From the NCBI GenBank assembly GCA_023702235.1, contig JAMQCR010000001.1, forward strand, positions 3,348,001-3,412,000: a DNA stretch of 64,000 bases, read 5' to 3'. Positions 1-10,426 of the stretch are shown here, piece by piece. Under the pieces are notes generated by a model. The model was given only the letters and a program-made list of their open reading frames with translations, was not told the DNA's origin and searched no databases. The position numbers were made by a program, and so were the translations under genes. Each line of letters starts with the position of its first letter. The first letter of the stretch is position 1. Origin of the DNA: Neobacillus pocheonensis. GTDB taxonomy: Bacteria; Bacillota; Bacilli; Bacillales; Cytobacillaceae.

Positions 1-1
1 T

Positions 2-1915
2 TTCCGTGCTTATGCTGAAGGTGCCGACAGATTAAATATGGTCAGTTTAAATGGTGAAGGCGGAGAAATTAAGGATATGCTTGGTAAATATCCGAAAACA
101 AGAGGACAGCAGATTGCATCCGGCCGATTTGGTGTCAATGCAGAACTCTTAAACTCCTCCAATCTATTAGAAATTAAAATTGGCCAGGGGGCAAAGCCTG
201 GTGAAGGCGGACACTTACCTGGCTCAAAGGTTACAGCGAAGGTTGCAGCAGCACGTAATGCTACACTTGGGTCTGATTTGATTTCACCATCAAACAACCA
301 TGATATTTATTCTATTGAAGACTTAGCCCAAATGATTCAAGAATTAAAAACAGCGAATGACCAAGCAAAAATTGCTGTTAAGGTCCCTGTTGTACCGAAT
401 ATTGGAACGATTGCTGTTGGTATCGCGAAAGCAGGCGCTGATATCATCACTTTGAGCGGCTTTGATGGCGGTACAGGTGCTGCCAGAATTCACGCTCTCC
501 AACATGTTGGATTGCCAGTTGAAATTGGTGTAAAAGCAGCACATAATGCACTCCTAGAAAGTGGTCTTCGCCATAAAGTTGAAATATGGGCAGATGGTGG
601 TATGAAGAGCGCCATGGATGTCATGAAGATCATGCTTCTTGGAGCAAACCGAGTCGGTTTCGGAACATTAGCAATGCTTTCCATCGGGTGTACCACGTGC
701 CGCGGCTGTCATTTAGATACTTGCCATGTAGGAATTGCTACACAAATTGAATCAGAGGTACAGGCAAAAGAACACGGGTTACGCCGTTTCGTCCCAAGAC
801 AATTAGATTTAGCCGTTCAAGGAATTATGAATCTTTTCACGGCATTTGGCACGGAATTAAAAGCGTTGGCTGCATCCCTTGGGATTCGCAATCTACAGGA
901 TGCCGTAGGCCGTTCGGATTTATTAGAACAGGTTAGCGGTCAGAACCAGCTTGATCTTTCTTACTTGCTTAAATCCCTAGAAATTAGCCAATTTACCAAA
1001 ACTGAGGTTTCTAAAGCCATTGCAGAAGTCCAAATGCAAGTTGCAGTGGGGGCAGAGTATCTTGATGGAAGTGTTGAACAATTACATTCCTCCCGCGAAT
1101 TCGACAGTGTCACGTCTGAACAAAGGGTCTTGGGAAGCCGAGTTTCCTGCCACCGAGTACGCGGTAGACTGGATGGTTCATATAAACAGCTTCCTCCAGT
1201 TGTCCTAAAGTATAAAAACGGCTCTATTCCTGGAAATGGCTTAGGTGCCTATAATAGTGAAGGGATCAACATTACTGTTAACGGTGGCGGTCAGGACGGA
1301 GTCGGAAAAACCTCGTTCGGAGGAAACATTCACGTCTTGAAGTCTAAAGGTAAAAATGGAAACTATTATAACGGTTCTGTTGGAAAAGGTTTCGGCTACG
1401 GCGCTCAAAAAGGTCTCCTTGTCGCACAAGGAAATGCCGATGCGCGTGCGGGAATAAGACTTTCCGGAGCAGATTTAATCATAGGCGGTCTTGTCAAAAA
1501 GCCTCTTCCTGAACAAGAAGCCGGAAACATTGGCTCTAATGCTAATATTAAAGGCTTTGCATTTGAATATATGACAAACGGCCGCGGACTTGTACTAGGT
1601 GATCCAGGACCATGGATTTGTGCAGGGATGACAGGCGGCGTAGTCTATATTCGCCATCAACCTGAAGTGGGTTTAACAAAAGAGGCTATTAATAGAAGAA
1701 TTGCAAAAGGCGCAAAGGTATCGGTAGCTGAGTTAAATGAAAAAGGGAAAAGTGATATAAATGATCTTTTAGGTCAATATATTAACTTACTTGAAAGTGA
1801 TGGTCAAATCGAGGAAGTTAAACAACTTCAAGAGCTCTTAGCTGCTCCAGAAAATCACTTTATCCAGGTACTTCCAGTTAAAGAACAAGCTGATCCATCT
1901 GTATCAACAGAATGA
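2..1915 (+). CDS. gltA: Glutamate synthase large subunit, 3' part (5' end outside window)
   Basis: The reading frame is open from the first bases of the window, so this is the C-terminal ~638 residues of a ~1500-residue protein. It makes two glutamates from glutamine and 2-oxoglutarate with reducing power from the small subunit. Seen: the FMN-binding synthase domain with the GGTGAARIHALQHVG stretch, then Cys at residues 230, 236 and 241 of this fragment spaced C-X5-C-X4-C, the pattern that holds the [3Fe-4S] cluster, then the C-terminal GXGXG beta-helix domain (about residues 400-570). The N-terminal amidotransferase domain is outside the window. A strong terminator follows directly, so no downstream cotranscribed gene. 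Family assignment is very safe; whether the bacterial name gltA or gltB applies is a naming choice. Confidence 0.95.
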   Translation, partial: FRAYAEGADRLNMVSLNGEGGEIKDMLGKYPKTRGQQIASGRFGVNAELLNSSNLLEIKIGQGAKPGEGGHLPGSKVTAKVAAARNATLGSDLISPSNNHDIYSIEDLAQMIQELKTANDQAKIAVKVPVVPNIGTIAVGIAKAGADIITLSGFDGGTGAARIHALQHVGLPVEIGVKAAHNALLESGLRHKVEIWADGGMKSAMDVMKIMLLGANRVGFGTLAMLSIGCTTCRGCHLDTCHVGIATQIESEVQAKEHGLRRFVPRQLDLAVQGIMNLFTAFGTELKALAASLGIRNLQDAVGRSDLLEQVSGQNQLDLSYLLKSLEISQFTKTEVSKAIAEVQMQVAVGAEYLDGSVEQLHSSREFDSVTSEQRVLGSRVSCHRVRGRLDGSYKQLPPVVLKYKNGSIPGNGLGAYNSEGINITVNGGGQDGVGKTSFGGNIHVLKSKGKNGNYYNGSVGKGFGYGAQKGLLVAQGNADARAGIRLSGADLIIGGLVKKPLPEQEAGNIGSNANIKGFAFEYMTNGRGLVLGDPGPWICAGMTGGVVYIRHQPEVGLTKEAINRRIAKGAKVSVAELNEKGKSDINDLLGQYINLLESDGQIEEVKQLQELLAAPENHFIQVLPVKEQADPSVSTE

Positions 1916-1928
1916 TATAGTATTTTTA

Positions 1929-1962
1929 AAAACGTTCGCTTTCCAGGCGAACGTTTTTTTTA
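1929..1962 (+). terminator. Rho-independent terminator of glutamate synthase
   Basis: Stem AACGTTCGC/GCGAACGTT with a 7-nt loop, followed by a run of T. It lies 13 nt after the stop codon. Confidence 0.9.
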
Positions 1963-2100
1963 TGTTAGATTTTCTTACAAAAATTTAAAGTAAAATTCAC
2001 AATTTTTCTCTTGATAATATGTTCTATTCCATGTATAGTACAGTATTGTTTATTGAACAGACTAATACCAAATCATAGTTTTGAAAGGAATTTAATTGGA

Positions 2101-3177
2101 ATGAAGTTAGGCGCCCGCATTTTAAAAACGGGAATAGCAATCGTTTTATCACTTTATCTTGGACAGTTACTGCATTCACCTTCCCCAGTCTTCGCAGGAA
2201 TATCAGCTATTTTCGCGATTCAGCCAACCATTTATCGTTCATATTTAACGATTATTGAGCAAATTCAGGGAAATATTATTGGTGCACTATTTGCTGTCAT
2301 TTTTGTTCTCACCATAGGAAATCATTTCGTTGTTATTGGATTAGCTGCTGTTATTGTTATTACAATTAATCTTAAGCTTAAACTTGAAAATAACATTGGT
2401 CTATCACTTGTGACGCTTATTTCCATTATGGAAACGCCAGCAGGGAGTTTTATTCCGTTCGCAGGTATCCGGTTTTCAACGATTATGATTGGGGTATTTT
2501 CAGCATTCATCGTCAATCTCGTGTTTATGCCTCCTAAGTATGAAACAAAGCTTTATCTGCGAATTACCATTACAACAGAAGAAATTATCAGGTGGATTCG
2601 CTTAAGCACCCGTCATGATTTTGATCATCATCAGCTCAAAACGGATATAGAAAAACTAAAGGACAGTAGCATTAAAATGGGTCAGTTATATGTATTGTAC
2701 AAAGAGGAACGGAGTTATTTTAAAAAAAATAAGTTAGAAAAATCACGAAAACTAGTGGTTTATCGACAAATGACTTTAGCAGCAAGGAAAGGACTCGACA
2801 CATTAAAACGACTACATCGTTTTGAAAATGAATTACTTATCCTACCTGTAGATTTTCAACATTCGATTCGTGAGCAATTAGATCGTCTTATCTATCATCA
2901 TGAGCAGCTAATGCTCAGATTCATTGGAAAGGTTCCGAACCCGCCTGCTAATACAGAAGCCAATGTTTGTTTAAATAAAAAAGAAATATTCAACCTCTTC
3001 TTACATCATCAACAAGAAAATATAGATCAAAATCCACACCTTTACCATACAATGCAAATCATCGCATCCATTATTGACTATGGTGAACAGATTGAACACC
3101 TTGATACATTAATTAACAGTTTTCATTCCTTTCATCAAAATGAGATATCCATCGACGATGAAAATCAGGAATTATAA
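2101..3177 (+). CDS. ygaE: FUSC/aromatic acid exporter family membrane protein (YgaE/YqjA-like)
   Basis: A 358-residue protein starting [19 protein letters not shown]; the in-frame ORF extends 30 codons upstream but this ATG has GAAAGGA 11 nt before it and matches the usual start of the family. Residues 1-145 contain about five or six hydrophobic segments typical of the ArAE/FUSC N-terminal domain; the rest (150-358) is soluble, charged and helical, as in B. subtilis YqjA and YgaE. Function is inferred only from family: export of aromatic acids or related small molecules is known for Gram-negative relatives, not proven in Bacillus. It is convergent with the ABC transporter gene downstream, and the two ends overlap by 13 nt. 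Confidence 0.8.
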   Translation: MKLGARILKTGIAIVLSLYLGQLLHSPSPVFAGISAIFAIQPTIYRSYLTIIEQIQGNIIGALFAVIFVLTIGNHFVVIGLAAVIVITINLKLKLENNIGLSLVTLISIMETPAGSFIPFAGIRFSTIMIGVFSAFIVNLVFMPPKYETKLYLRITITTEEIIRWIRLSTRHDFDHHQLKTDIEKLKDSSIKMGQLYVLYKEERSYFKKNKLEKSRKLVVYRQMTLAARKGLDTLKRLHRFENELLILPVDFQHSIREQLDRLIYHHEQLMLRFIGKVPNPPANTEANVCLNKKEIFNLFLHHQQENIDQNPHLYHTMQIIASIIDYGEQIEHLDTLINSFHSFHQNEISIDDENQEL

Positions 3178-4961
3178 AAACCGAAGCAATTATGATTCTG
3201 CTTCGGTTTCTTTTTCCTCTCCAGCTGTTGAATTTGAAATAAATTATAATAATTCCCTTGCTTCGCCATTAGTTCTTCATGTGTACCCACTTCAACAATT
3301 TGGCCATGCTCAATTAGCACAATTCGATTGGCGTGTGTAATCGTTGATAATCGGTGGGCGACAATAAAGGTGGTCCGATCCTTTGCCAGTTCCTCCAGTG
3401 CTTCTTGTATGAGATGTTCACTTTCTAAATCAAGTGCCGATGTTGCCTCATCAAGAATTAAAATAGGTGGATTTTTCAAAAATACACGAGCGATTGCAAT
3501 TCGTTGTTTTTGTCCGCCTGAAAGCTTAATCCCTCTTTCACCAACCTTCGTATCATATCCTTCTGAAAGGTTAGAAATAAAATCATGAGCGTTGGCTGCT
3601 TTTGCTGCTTGAAATACTTCTTCATCCGAAGCTCCCGGCTTTCCTAACAATATGTTTTCCTTGACAGATTCGCTAAATAAAATATTATCTTGAAAAACGA
3701 CACCAATTTTGTCCCGTAGAGTTTGTACCTTAAATTGCCGGATATCAACGCCATCTAAAATAATTCTACCTTTAGTTACGTCATAAAAACGGGGAATGAG
3801 GCTTACAATTGTAGATTTCCCACCGCCGCTCATCCCAACAAAGGCAATGGTTTCTCCCCTTTTTACATGTAAGGTAAGATCCTCTAAAACCATATTTTCT
3901 TTTTCACCATATGAAAAAAACACATTTTCGAAAGAAACGTCGCCAGCGACATAGACACACTCTTTAGCATCAGGGGAGTCGACAATGTCATACTTTTCAT
4001 CCATGAATTCAAATACCCGATCCATTGATGCAAACGATTGAGTAACCGTTGTCGAAGAATTGACCAATCTTCTTAAAGGATCGTAGAGTTTATCGATATA
4101 AGCAAAGAATGCAACCATGGTCCCTAATGTAAGGCTGTGTTGAATAACAAGGTAAGAGGAGTATCCAATTACAAGTAATGGAGCTATATCTGTAATGGTA
4201 TTGACAACTGAAAACGACTTTGCATTCCAACTTGTATGCTGCAATGCCTTTTCTAAAAAGTTTTTATTTACTCGATCAAATTGCGTTTGTTCATACTCTT
4301 CAATCGCAAAACTCTTAATTACCGACATTCCTTGCACCCGTTCATGCAAATAGCTTTGGACCTCAGCCAGCGCTTGAGAACGAATCCTTGTAAATTTGCG
4401 CAAATTACCAAAAAAGTACCTTACAGAAATCGCATAGAGAGGAAACAGCAAAATAGAAACAATTGTGAGCGAGACATTCATAGAAAACATAATAAAAATC
4501 GCAATGAAAATGGTTGCGATATCTAGCCAGAAGTTCATTAATCCAGAGACAACAAAAGTTTTCGTTTGTTCTACGTCATTAATGACACGGGAAATAATTT
4601 CTCCTGCTCTTGCGTTAGCATAATATTTAAAACTTAGCTTTTGGATATGTGAATACAAAGTATTACGTATATCATAAAGAATCTTACTAGATGTCCACTG
4701 GGCAAAATATTGACGATAGTACTCAATCGGTGGGCGAAGAACGATAAAAACAACAACCATTGCTCCCATGATGAGAAACAGCTTTTGAATTTTTTCATGG
4801 TCTGTTAATCCACGATTGCCTATAATATCATCCACCACGTATTTAATCAGCATTGGAATAATGAGAGGTATCGCGAATTTAATAATCCCGATAAGGATCG
4901 TCACAATAATTTGCCATCGATATGGTTTTACAAATTTAAGGTATCTGAGAATGCTATTCAA
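3165..4961 (-). CDS. ygaD: ABC transporter, fused permease and ATPase (YgaD-like, MsbA/LmrA type)
   Basis: A 598-residue half-transporter. The TTG at 4961 is chosen as start because AAAGGGGG sits 6 nt upstream; the open frame continues 13 codons further without a ribosome site. Residues 1-310 hold the six-helix exporter membrane domain; the ATPase domain follows with Walker [10 protein letters not shown], signature [13 protein letters not shown], Walker [10 protein letters not shown] and the switch His in IVAHRLST. Exporters of this type act as dimers on drugs or lipids; the substrate cannot be told. Its last ~12 codons pass through the intergenic terminator hairpin and overlap ygaE, which suggests the natural C-terminus is poorly conserved. 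Lies downstream of ygaC, separated by ygaC's terminator. Confidence 0.9.
   Translation of the reverse strand: MNSILRYLKFVKPYRWQIIVTILIGIIKFAIPLIIPMLIKYVVDDIIGNRGLTDHEKIQKLFLIMGAMVVVFIVLRPPIEYYRQYFAQWTSSKILYDIRNTLYSHIQKLSFKYYANARAGEIISRVINDVEQTKTFVVSGLMNFWLDIATIFIAIFIMFSMNVSLTIVSILLFPLYAISVRYFFGNLRKFTRIRSQALAEVQSYLHERVQGMSVIKSFAIEEYEQTQFDRVNKNFLEKALQHTSWNAKSFSVVNTITDIAPLLVIGYSSYLVIQHSLTLGTMVAFFAYIDKLYDPLRRLVNSSTTVTQSFASMDRVFEFMDEKYDIVDSPDAKECVYVAGDVSFENVFFSYGEKENMVLEDLTLHVKRGETIAFVGMSGGGKSTIVSLIPRFYDVTKGRIILDGVDIRQFKVQTLRDKIGVVFQDNILFSESVKENILLGKPGASDEEVFQAAKAANAHDFISNLSEGYDTKVGERGIKLSGGQKQRIAIARVFLKNPPILILDEATSALDLESEHLIQEALEELAKDRTTFIVAHRLSTITHANRIVLIEHGQIVEVGTHEELMAKQGNYYNLFQIQQLERKKKPKQNHNCFGFYNS
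3177..3215 (+). terminator. Bidirectional terminator between convergent ygaE and ygaD
   Basis: Stem AACCGAAGCA/TGCTTCGGTT (3179-3208) with T-rich flank on the + side and A-rich flank on the other, so it can act on both convergent genes. The minus-strand ygaD ORF runs through it before its stop. Confidence 0.8.
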
Positions 4962-5004
4962 TGTGGACCCCCTTTCTTCTATATGTTTTTGCGGACACAA
5001 ACGA

Positions 5005-5031
5005 AAACCTGTTGATCACATCAACAGGGAA
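5005..5031 (-). terminator. Terminator downstream of ygaC
   Basis: Perfect stem CCTGTTGAT/ATCAACAGG with a 3-nt loop, followed on the minus strand by TTTTCGTTT. It separates ygaC from ygaD. Confidence 0.75.
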
Positions 5032-5048
5032 TTAAACAAACACGACTC

Positions 5049-5578
5049 TTATCGTCTGTATGTTAAATAACGTTCATACCAAATATCAATAAAGTCAGGT
5101 GCAAAAGGCCTTTACGCTGACGAATCCAACGGATGAGCTTATCAACATTTCTTTTAAGAATTTGGTCGATGGCATCCGGATATTTCATTTCGCGGCGATG
5201 GCGCTCATATTCATCTTCGTCTAATAAATTAAATGTCATGTCAGGGAATACCTTTATATCAAGATCATAGTCAATATATTTAAGTGCTTCTCCATCAAAA
5301 ATAAACGGTGAGCTAATATTACAGTAATAATAGATCCCATCCTCACGAATCATTCCGATTACATTAAACCAGTATTGAGAATGAAAATAACAAATTGCTG
5401 GTTCCCTCGTAATCCACGTTCTTCCATCTGATTCCGTAACAATCGTCCGATCATTTCCACCTATCACCAAATTCTGCGTCCCTTTTAAAACAGTGGTTTC
5501 TTCCCATACGCGATGGATGTGCCCATTGTGTTTATAACTATGTATTTGTATTGGTTCACCTTCGATGGGTACGCCCAT
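5049..5578 (-). CDS. ygaC: DUF402 nucleoside tri-/diphosphatase (YgaC/Ntdp-like), C-terminal frameshift
   Basis: DUF402 domain protein; homologues in Staphylococcus and Bacillus hydrolyse nucleoside tri- and diphosphates. The start ATG has AGGGGAG upstream. As written, the frame ends at 5063 with an unrelated tail ([15 protein letters not shown]). One base lost near 5111, in AAAGGCCTTTT, explains this: the other frame reads [19 protein letters not shown] and stops at 5049-5051, giving a 176-residue protein, the length I expect for this family. I therefore give the full span. Upstream is ygaB, the same order as in B. subtilis. The family is clear; that the shift is an error rather than a real mutation is inference. 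Confidence 0.85.
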
Positions 5579-5699
5579 GATTCTCCCCTACTTTCATTCC
5601 TGAACGCTTTGTAACCTATCCTAAACATAAATAAACGACAAAAGGCAACAAAGTACAATTCCTATTTTCTACTATTATAACGGTTGAGGAAAGATTTTA

Positions 5700-5732
5700 A
5701 AACAAAAGAGCCATTGAAATCAATGACTCTAC
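5700..5732 (-). terminator. Terminator downstream of ygaB
   Basis: Stem AGAGTCATTGA/TCAATGGCTCT (one mismatch) followed on the minus strand by TTTTGTTTT. No gene seen in 5579-5774 otherwise. Confidence 0.65.
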
Positions 5733-5774
5733 ATAAAAATTTGCATATTTTTTACTAAAATTTGCTTTTTCCAC

Positions 5775-6032
5775 CTAAAGTATCGGTGTTAAGTTCATTT
5801 CCCGGTAGGAATTGATGACTTCTTCTGTCTGCTTTTCAAAAATTAACTGGATTTCCTTCAACTCTTTTTTCATTTGATTAATATCAATTTGGATACTTTC
5901 TAACTTAGTTTCATTTTGTAAGCCTCGCAGTTCTTCTTCAATTTCTTGACACCGCTCAAGCTCAGCTTGAAAATACAGTAATTTTTCCATTGTCACCATT
6001 TGCTCGGAAACTAATCGGTTAAAGTGATCCAT
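5775..6032 (-). CDS. ygaB: YgaB-like coiled-coil protein, function unknown
   Basis: An 85-residue acidic and lysine-rich protein. Heptad-like spacing of Leu/Ile from about residue 8 to 75 predicts one long coiled coil; no signal peptide or membrane segment. The start ATG follows GGTGAGGG. Sequence style, size and position between ygaC and the gamma-type spore protein gene match B. subtilis YgaB, which has no established function. No catalytic motif is visible. Likely its own transcription unit, ended by the hairpin at 5700-5732. Confidence 0.75.
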   Translation of the reverse strand: MDHFNRLVSEQMVTMEKLLYFQAELERCQEIEEELRGLQNETKLESIQIDINQMKKELKEIQLIFEKQTEEVINSYREMNLTPIL

Positions 6033-6173
6033 TTTTCCCTCACCGCCTTATTTTTTTTACCTACTATGTATTCTTGAAAAGAAGGATATATCCTTTAACT
6101 ACTTTTGTAGTCTTTATGGAGGTTTTGTCGAATAAATTGTGGAAGGAGTGTATTTCCTTAAAAATACATAATA

Positions 6174-6207
6174 GAAGGCACTCTTTTTCGAATAAAAGAG
6201 TGCCTTC
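6174..6207 (-). terminator. Inverted repeat / terminator after sspE
   Basis: Perfect 14-bp stem GAAGGCACTCTTTT/AAAAGAGTGCCTTC, 13 nt after the sspE stop; the T-rich stretch after it on the minus strand is interrupted. Confidence 0.65.
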
Positions 6208-6220
6208 CGCTTTCGTTATC

Positions 6221-6448
6221 TTAGCTTTGACCCATTTGGCCAGAGCCTTGGTTTTTCTTAGCTTGAGATTGTTGGTTTTGTTGTCTTACTTCCTGAGCAT
6301 TTGTTTCGCTCGCAAATTCAGTTCCAAATTGGCCCGCAGCACCTGCAGCACCTGCACCGGCACTAGCTGATTGAGCATTTTGTTGTCTAACTTCTTGGAT
6401 GTTAGTTCCAGCTGTAGTTTTGTTTGCTTGTTGATTGAATTTTGCCAC
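6221..6448 (-). CDS. sspE: Gamma-type small acid-soluble spore protein SspE
   Basis: A 75-residue Gln/Ala/Asn/Ser-rich protein. The start is taken as GTG at 6446-6448 because GGAGGTG lies 6 nt upstream; the ATG five codons earlier overlaps that ribosome site. Two copies of the family repeat are visible, T(N)xQEVRQQN near residues 15-24 and NAQEVRQQN near 50-58, each preceded by a FxxE/F-type segment (FGTEFASET) that resembles the germination-protease cleavage site of gamma SASPs. In spores this protein is an amino-acid store and is degraded at germination; it does not coat DNA like alpha/beta SASPs. Expression is expected in the forespore, although I did not define a sigma-G promoter. Confidence 0.92.
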   Translation of the reverse strand: MAKFNQQANKTTAGTNIQEVRQQNAQSASAGAGAAGAAGQFGTEFASETNAQEVRQQNQQSQAKKNQGSGQMGQS

Positions 6449-6565
6449 TGTAATCACCTCCACGAGTTTATAATAACCATGAGTAGAAGTGACTATGCAT
6501 GAAAATTATGGCAAAATAATTTCGAAAAGTGGAAACGTCTCGGTTTGACTATTCTACTTTATAAT

Positions 6566-7330
<765 letters not shown>

Positions 7331-7428
7331 TTATTTCAACTTTTGTTATCATTTTAGCTTTTTCATGAATAGAAGACAATTCATAACAATACACTAAGGC
7401 GGAATACGTTTTGGAAAGGAAGAAGAGA

Positions 7429-7653
7429 ATGTATATTGGAAGGGATATGACTGAGCTTTCGATGATGTCGAAGACAGAGTGGGATGATAGTGAGCTTGCT
7501 TTTTATCATCATTCATTGCAACAAATCGCTCCATATTTAAATATCGAAGGGCAGACCATCCATCGGGAAATAATTGAAGAAATTGAAAATCGCGGCGGAA
7601 TTAAACAACAAGTTGCAGACTATACACATGGAACTAAGACAGTTTATGATTAA
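7429..7653 (+). CDS. yfhS: YfhS-like small protein, function unknown
   Basis: A 74-residue protein starting MYIGRDMTELSMMSK; the ATG at 7429 is preferred over the upstream TTG because AAAGGAAG lies 7 nt before it and the length then equals B. subtilis YfhS as I remember it. Mostly helical, acidic, no signal peptide or membrane segment, no catalytic motif. It is divergent from fabL and convergent with mutY, sharing the terminator with the latter. In B. subtilis yfhS has been connected to sporulation screens, but I would not assign a role. Confidence 0.75.
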   Translation: MYIGRDMTELSMMSKTEWDDSELAFYHHSLQQIAPYLNIEGQTIHREIIEEIENRGGIKQQVADYTHGTKTVYD

Positions 7654-7656
7654 TTT

Positions 7657-7692
7657 AAAAATGAACGCCTAAGTTAACGGCGTTCATTCCTT
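7657..7692 (+). terminator. Bidirectional terminator between yfhS and mutY
   Basis: Stem AATGAACGCC/GGCGTTCATT with T-rich sequence after it on + and A-rich before it; serves yfhS (+) and probably mutY (-), whose stop codon lies in the right arm. Confidence 0.8.
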
Positions 7693-8784
7693 TTGATATT
7701 CATTAAAAAGCTTAAGCATTTTTTGCGAAGAAACAGGAAAAGCATACTCGTTCATTTCTTCAACGGAAACGAGTTTCCACTCATCACTTTCCTTAAACCC
7801 TGAACATATTATTCCTGAGTGAATATTTATATTCCACACTAAATGTGAAAAAACATGTTCAATCTGACCAATAATTTTTTCAAGATCAATTATTAACCCA
7901 TAGGTTTGCTTAAATTGGTTACAAACTTGCTCACGGTCATTTTCTATTGGATGATGAATTTCTATATTTGGAAATTCCCATAAATTAGCCAATAGCCCAT
8001 TTGCAGGACGTTTATGAATCAGCATTTTACCATCTTTATCTGTCAAAATAACAGCTGCTAATTGAACATTACGCACTTTATTTTTCTTCGACTTAATGGG
8101 AAGCTCTGTTTGTACCCCTTCATAAAAAGCCTGGCAGTGGTCTCTTACTGGGCACAATAAACAGGAGGGAGATGTGGGTGTACAGATTAATGCACCTAAT
8201 TCCATTAAAGCCTGATTGAATTCAGAAGGTTCGTCATGGGAAATTAATTCTCTTACAGCCTGTTCAAATACCTTTCGAGAAGATTGTCTAGCTATATCAT
8301 CCCAAATGGAGAGGATTCTCGATAAAACTCTCATTACATTTCCATCTACTGCAGGTTCGGGGATTCCATATGCAATACTTAAGATCGCACCAGCTGTATA
8401 AGGACCTACCCCTTTAAGTTCAGCGATCTCTTTTGGGGTATTCGGTACAACGCCATTATATTTTTCTTTTACTTCCCTAACGGCTGATTGTAAATTGCGG
8501 ACTCTGGAGTAATAACCGAGTCCTTCCCATGCCTTTAATACTTTATCTTCATTGGCTTCAGCTAGGTCTTCAATCGTGGGAAACCATTCAATAAAACGAT
8601 TAAAAAATGGGATGACCGTATCGACTCTCGTTTGCTGCAGCATAATTTCTGAAACCCAAACTTTGTATGGGTCCTGGTCTTTTCTCCATGGCAAGCATCG
8701 CTGCTCTGCTTTAAACCAAGAAATTAAATCCATCTGAAATTTATCAATATTTAGCTTTTCAATATTTTTTACTACATTTACCAT
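7684..8784 (-). CDS. mutY: A/G-specific adenine DNA glycosylase MutY
   Basis: A 366-residue base-excision enzyme that removes adenine mispaired with 8-oxoguanine. Seen: catalytic Glu46 in [10 protein letters not shown], helix-hairpin-helix [13 protein letters not shown] at 123-135, catalytic Asp147 in AVDGNV, and four cysteines at 201, 208, 211 and 217 spaced C-X6-C-X2-C-X5-C for the [4Fe-4S] cluster. The C-terminal ~130 residues form the MutT-like domain that reads 8-oxoG. The ATG follows GGAGG with a 10-nt spacer. Divergent from yfhP. Confidence 0.95.
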   Translation of the reverse strand: MVNVVKNIEKLNIDKFQMDLISWFKAEQRCLPWRKDQDPYKVWVSEIMLQQTRVDTVIPFFNRFIEWFPTIEDLAEANEDKVLKAWEGLGYYSRVRNLQSAVREVKEKYNGVVPNTPKEIAELKGVGPYTAGAILSIAYGIPEPAVDGNVMRVLSRILSIWDDIARQSSRKVFEQAVRELISHDEPSEFNQALMELGALICTPTSPSCLLCPVRDHCQAFYEGVQTELPIKSKKNKVRNVQLAAVILTDKDGKMLIHKRPANGLLANLWEFPNIEIHHPIENDREQVCNQFKQTYGLIIDLEKIIGQIEHVFSHLVWNINIHSGIICSGFKESDEWKLVSVEEMNEYAFPVSSQKMLKLFNEYQKE

Positions 8785-8907
8785 TCAATTAGTGCCTCCA
8801 GCTTGTTAAACATTAAGAAATAAGGGAATATAATAATAAGTATTTTTGTTTTACGATAATCCAATTTGTTTATTTTGACAAGATATTATTGAAGGGAGAT
8901 TTTCCTT

Positions 8908-9887
8908 TTGGATACAGGTACACATGTTGTCATGGGAATTGCTCTTGGTGGTCTTGCTACACTTGATCCAGTAGTGGTAAGTAATCATGCCACTGTCACT
9001 AGTGTTTTAATTGCCACCATTGCAGGATCGCAAATACCAGATATTGACACGGTATTAAAACTAAGAAATAATGCAATTTATATTCGAAATCATCGGGGTG
9101 TTACCCACTCAATCCCAGCCGTTATTTTATGGCCGCTTGTCATTTTAGCAGTGGTCTATCCCTTTTTTCCAAATGCCAATCTTCTTCATTTATGGGCTTG
9201 GACGTTTGCTGCGGTATTTCTGCATGTTTTTGTAGATATTTTTAATGCCTATGGAACACAGGCTTTAAGCCTTTTTCAAATAAGTGGGTGGCCCTGGGGG
9301 TAATTAACACATTTGACCCGTTTATATTTGGAATTCATGTTCTTGGAATATTTATTTGGGTGTTTGGAGCAAATCCAGGTTATACATTTTTAGTCATTTA
9401 CGCGGTGATCGTCGCTTATTATTTCCTCCGATTCCATGCCCAACGGAGGGTTTTAACTGAAGTGAAAAAACTTATACCTGATTTAACAGAGGTCATTATT
9501 GCCCCGACCATGAGGTTTCAGCAATGGAGAATTGCGGCAATGAACGAAAGTCAATTTTTTGTTGGCAAGGCGATTCGACATCAGGTAGAAATTTTAGATC
9601 AATTTCATCGGATACCTGTACCTGAAACACCAGTAATTGAAGCGGCTAAAAAGGACAAAAACCTTTCAGCCTTCCTCTCCTTTTCACCGGTGTATCGTTG
9701 GGAGGTTGATGAATATAATGATTTCTATGAGGTCCGATTTATTGACCTACGTTACCGAAGCAACGGTCACTATCCATTTGTCGCTGTCGTACAATTAGAT
9801 TGTAATTTAAAGCGAATTAGTTCTTATACTGGATGGGTATTTAGTGAAAAAAAATTACGAAAAAAATTAAGTATCATTCCAAGCTAA
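8908..9887 (+). CDS. yfhP: YfhP-like membrane-bound metal-dependent hydrolase (DUF457/YdjM family), frameshifted
   Basis: Starts at a TTG with GAAGGGAG upstream (MDTGTHVVMGIALGG). The N-terminal half carries the family's histidine/acid motifs (THVVMG, DIDTV, HRGVTHS) and several membrane helices. The frame as written ends at 9303. One base lost in TTTAAGCCTTT near 9269-9270 explains it: restoring AAGGCC-like sequence gives RPFSNKWVALGVINTFDPF and the frame then runs to 9887, for a total of 327 residues, the family's normal size. In B. subtilis YfhP is reported as a negative regulator of yfhQ/fabI-type neighbours only by weak evidence, so I leave the function open beyond a predicted membrane metal hydrolase. 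Confidence 0.85.
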
Positions 9888-9888
9888 A

Positions 9889-9921
9889 AAAAGCGGTGAC
9901 AATTGTCGCCGTCTTTTTTAT
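9889..9921 (+). terminator. Terminator downstream of yfhP
   Basis: Stem CGGTGAC/GTCGCCG with loop AATT followed by CTTTTTT, immediately after the yfhP stop. Confidence 0.85.
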
Positions 9922-10037
9922 TACCATTTTCTTTTAACATAACCTGGTTCATTAGAGCGAATACTAAAGACACGTGGTAAGCATTGATAATTGCCTTGCT
10001 TTTCACGTTTTCTCATTCCCTTAAATGGAGGTACAGC

Positions 10038-10211
10038 ATGAGAAACAAAGCGACGAATTTCCCAAATCAAAATAACAACAAGTTTGAGGGAGAACCAAGA
10101 GCAAAAGCTGAATATGCTTCAAAAAGAGCAAATGGTACCATCAATACACATCCACAAGAGCGGATGCGTGCTTCTGGTCAGCGCGAAAATGATACGCCTG
10201 AGTTATTTTAA
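10038..10211 (+). CDS. sspK: Small acid-soluble spore protein SspK
   Basis: A 57-residue basic, Asn/Arg-rich protein ([18 protein letters not shown]...) closely matching the minor SASP SspK of B. subtilis through [13 protein letters not shown] and [12 protein letters not shown]. The ATG at 10038 has GGAGG 7 nt upstream; an open frame extends 18 codons before it without a ribosome site. It extends a few residues (ENDTPELF) past the end I expect for the B. subtilis protein. Made in the forespore; precise role unknown. The next small gene starts 18 nt after its stop and probably shares the transcript. Confidence 0.9.
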   Translation: MRNKATNFPNQNNNKFEGEPRAKAEYASKRANGTINTHPQERMRASGQRENDTPELF

Positions 10212-10229
10212 AGATAGGGAGGCTTACTA

Positions 10230-10376
10230 ATGGGAAATCAAAAATTTTTCCAAAACAAACCATTTTCTACACCATGGGCTAACGCAAAACATGCACATTC
10301 CCAGATAAATGGCGAAAGCAAGCTTACCCAAGACCTGATTATTTTAAAGCATGAAACCAAGAAGCGGTCACACTAA
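10230..10376 (+). CDS. Conserved-looking 48-residue peptide downstream of sspK
   Basis: MGNQKFFQNKPFSTPWANA begins this 48-residue basic peptide, ending ETKKRSH. The ATG has AGGGAGG 8 nt upstream, its stop is followed at once by a strong terminator, and it sits 18 nt after sspK, so it is very likely a real, cotranscribed gene. No signal peptide or membrane segment; the composition (Asn, Gln, Lys, His rich) resembles minor spore proteins. I do not recognise a named family. A role in the spore is inferred only from the neighbour. Confidence 0.65.
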   Translation: MGNQKFFQNKPFSTPWANAKHAHSQINGESKLTQDLIILKHETKKRSH

Positions 10377-10386
10377 TATGAAAGTC

Positions 10387-10425
10387 ACAAACCAGAGACC
10401 AAGCGATTCTCTGGTTTGTCTTTAT
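10387..10425 (+). terminator. Terminator after sspK unit (bidirectional with yfhH)
   Basis: Perfect 12-bp stem ACAAACCAGAGA/TCTCTGGTTTGT followed by CTTTATCC; lies between the convergent small-peptide gene and yfhH. Confidence 0.85.
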
Positions 10426-10426
10426 C

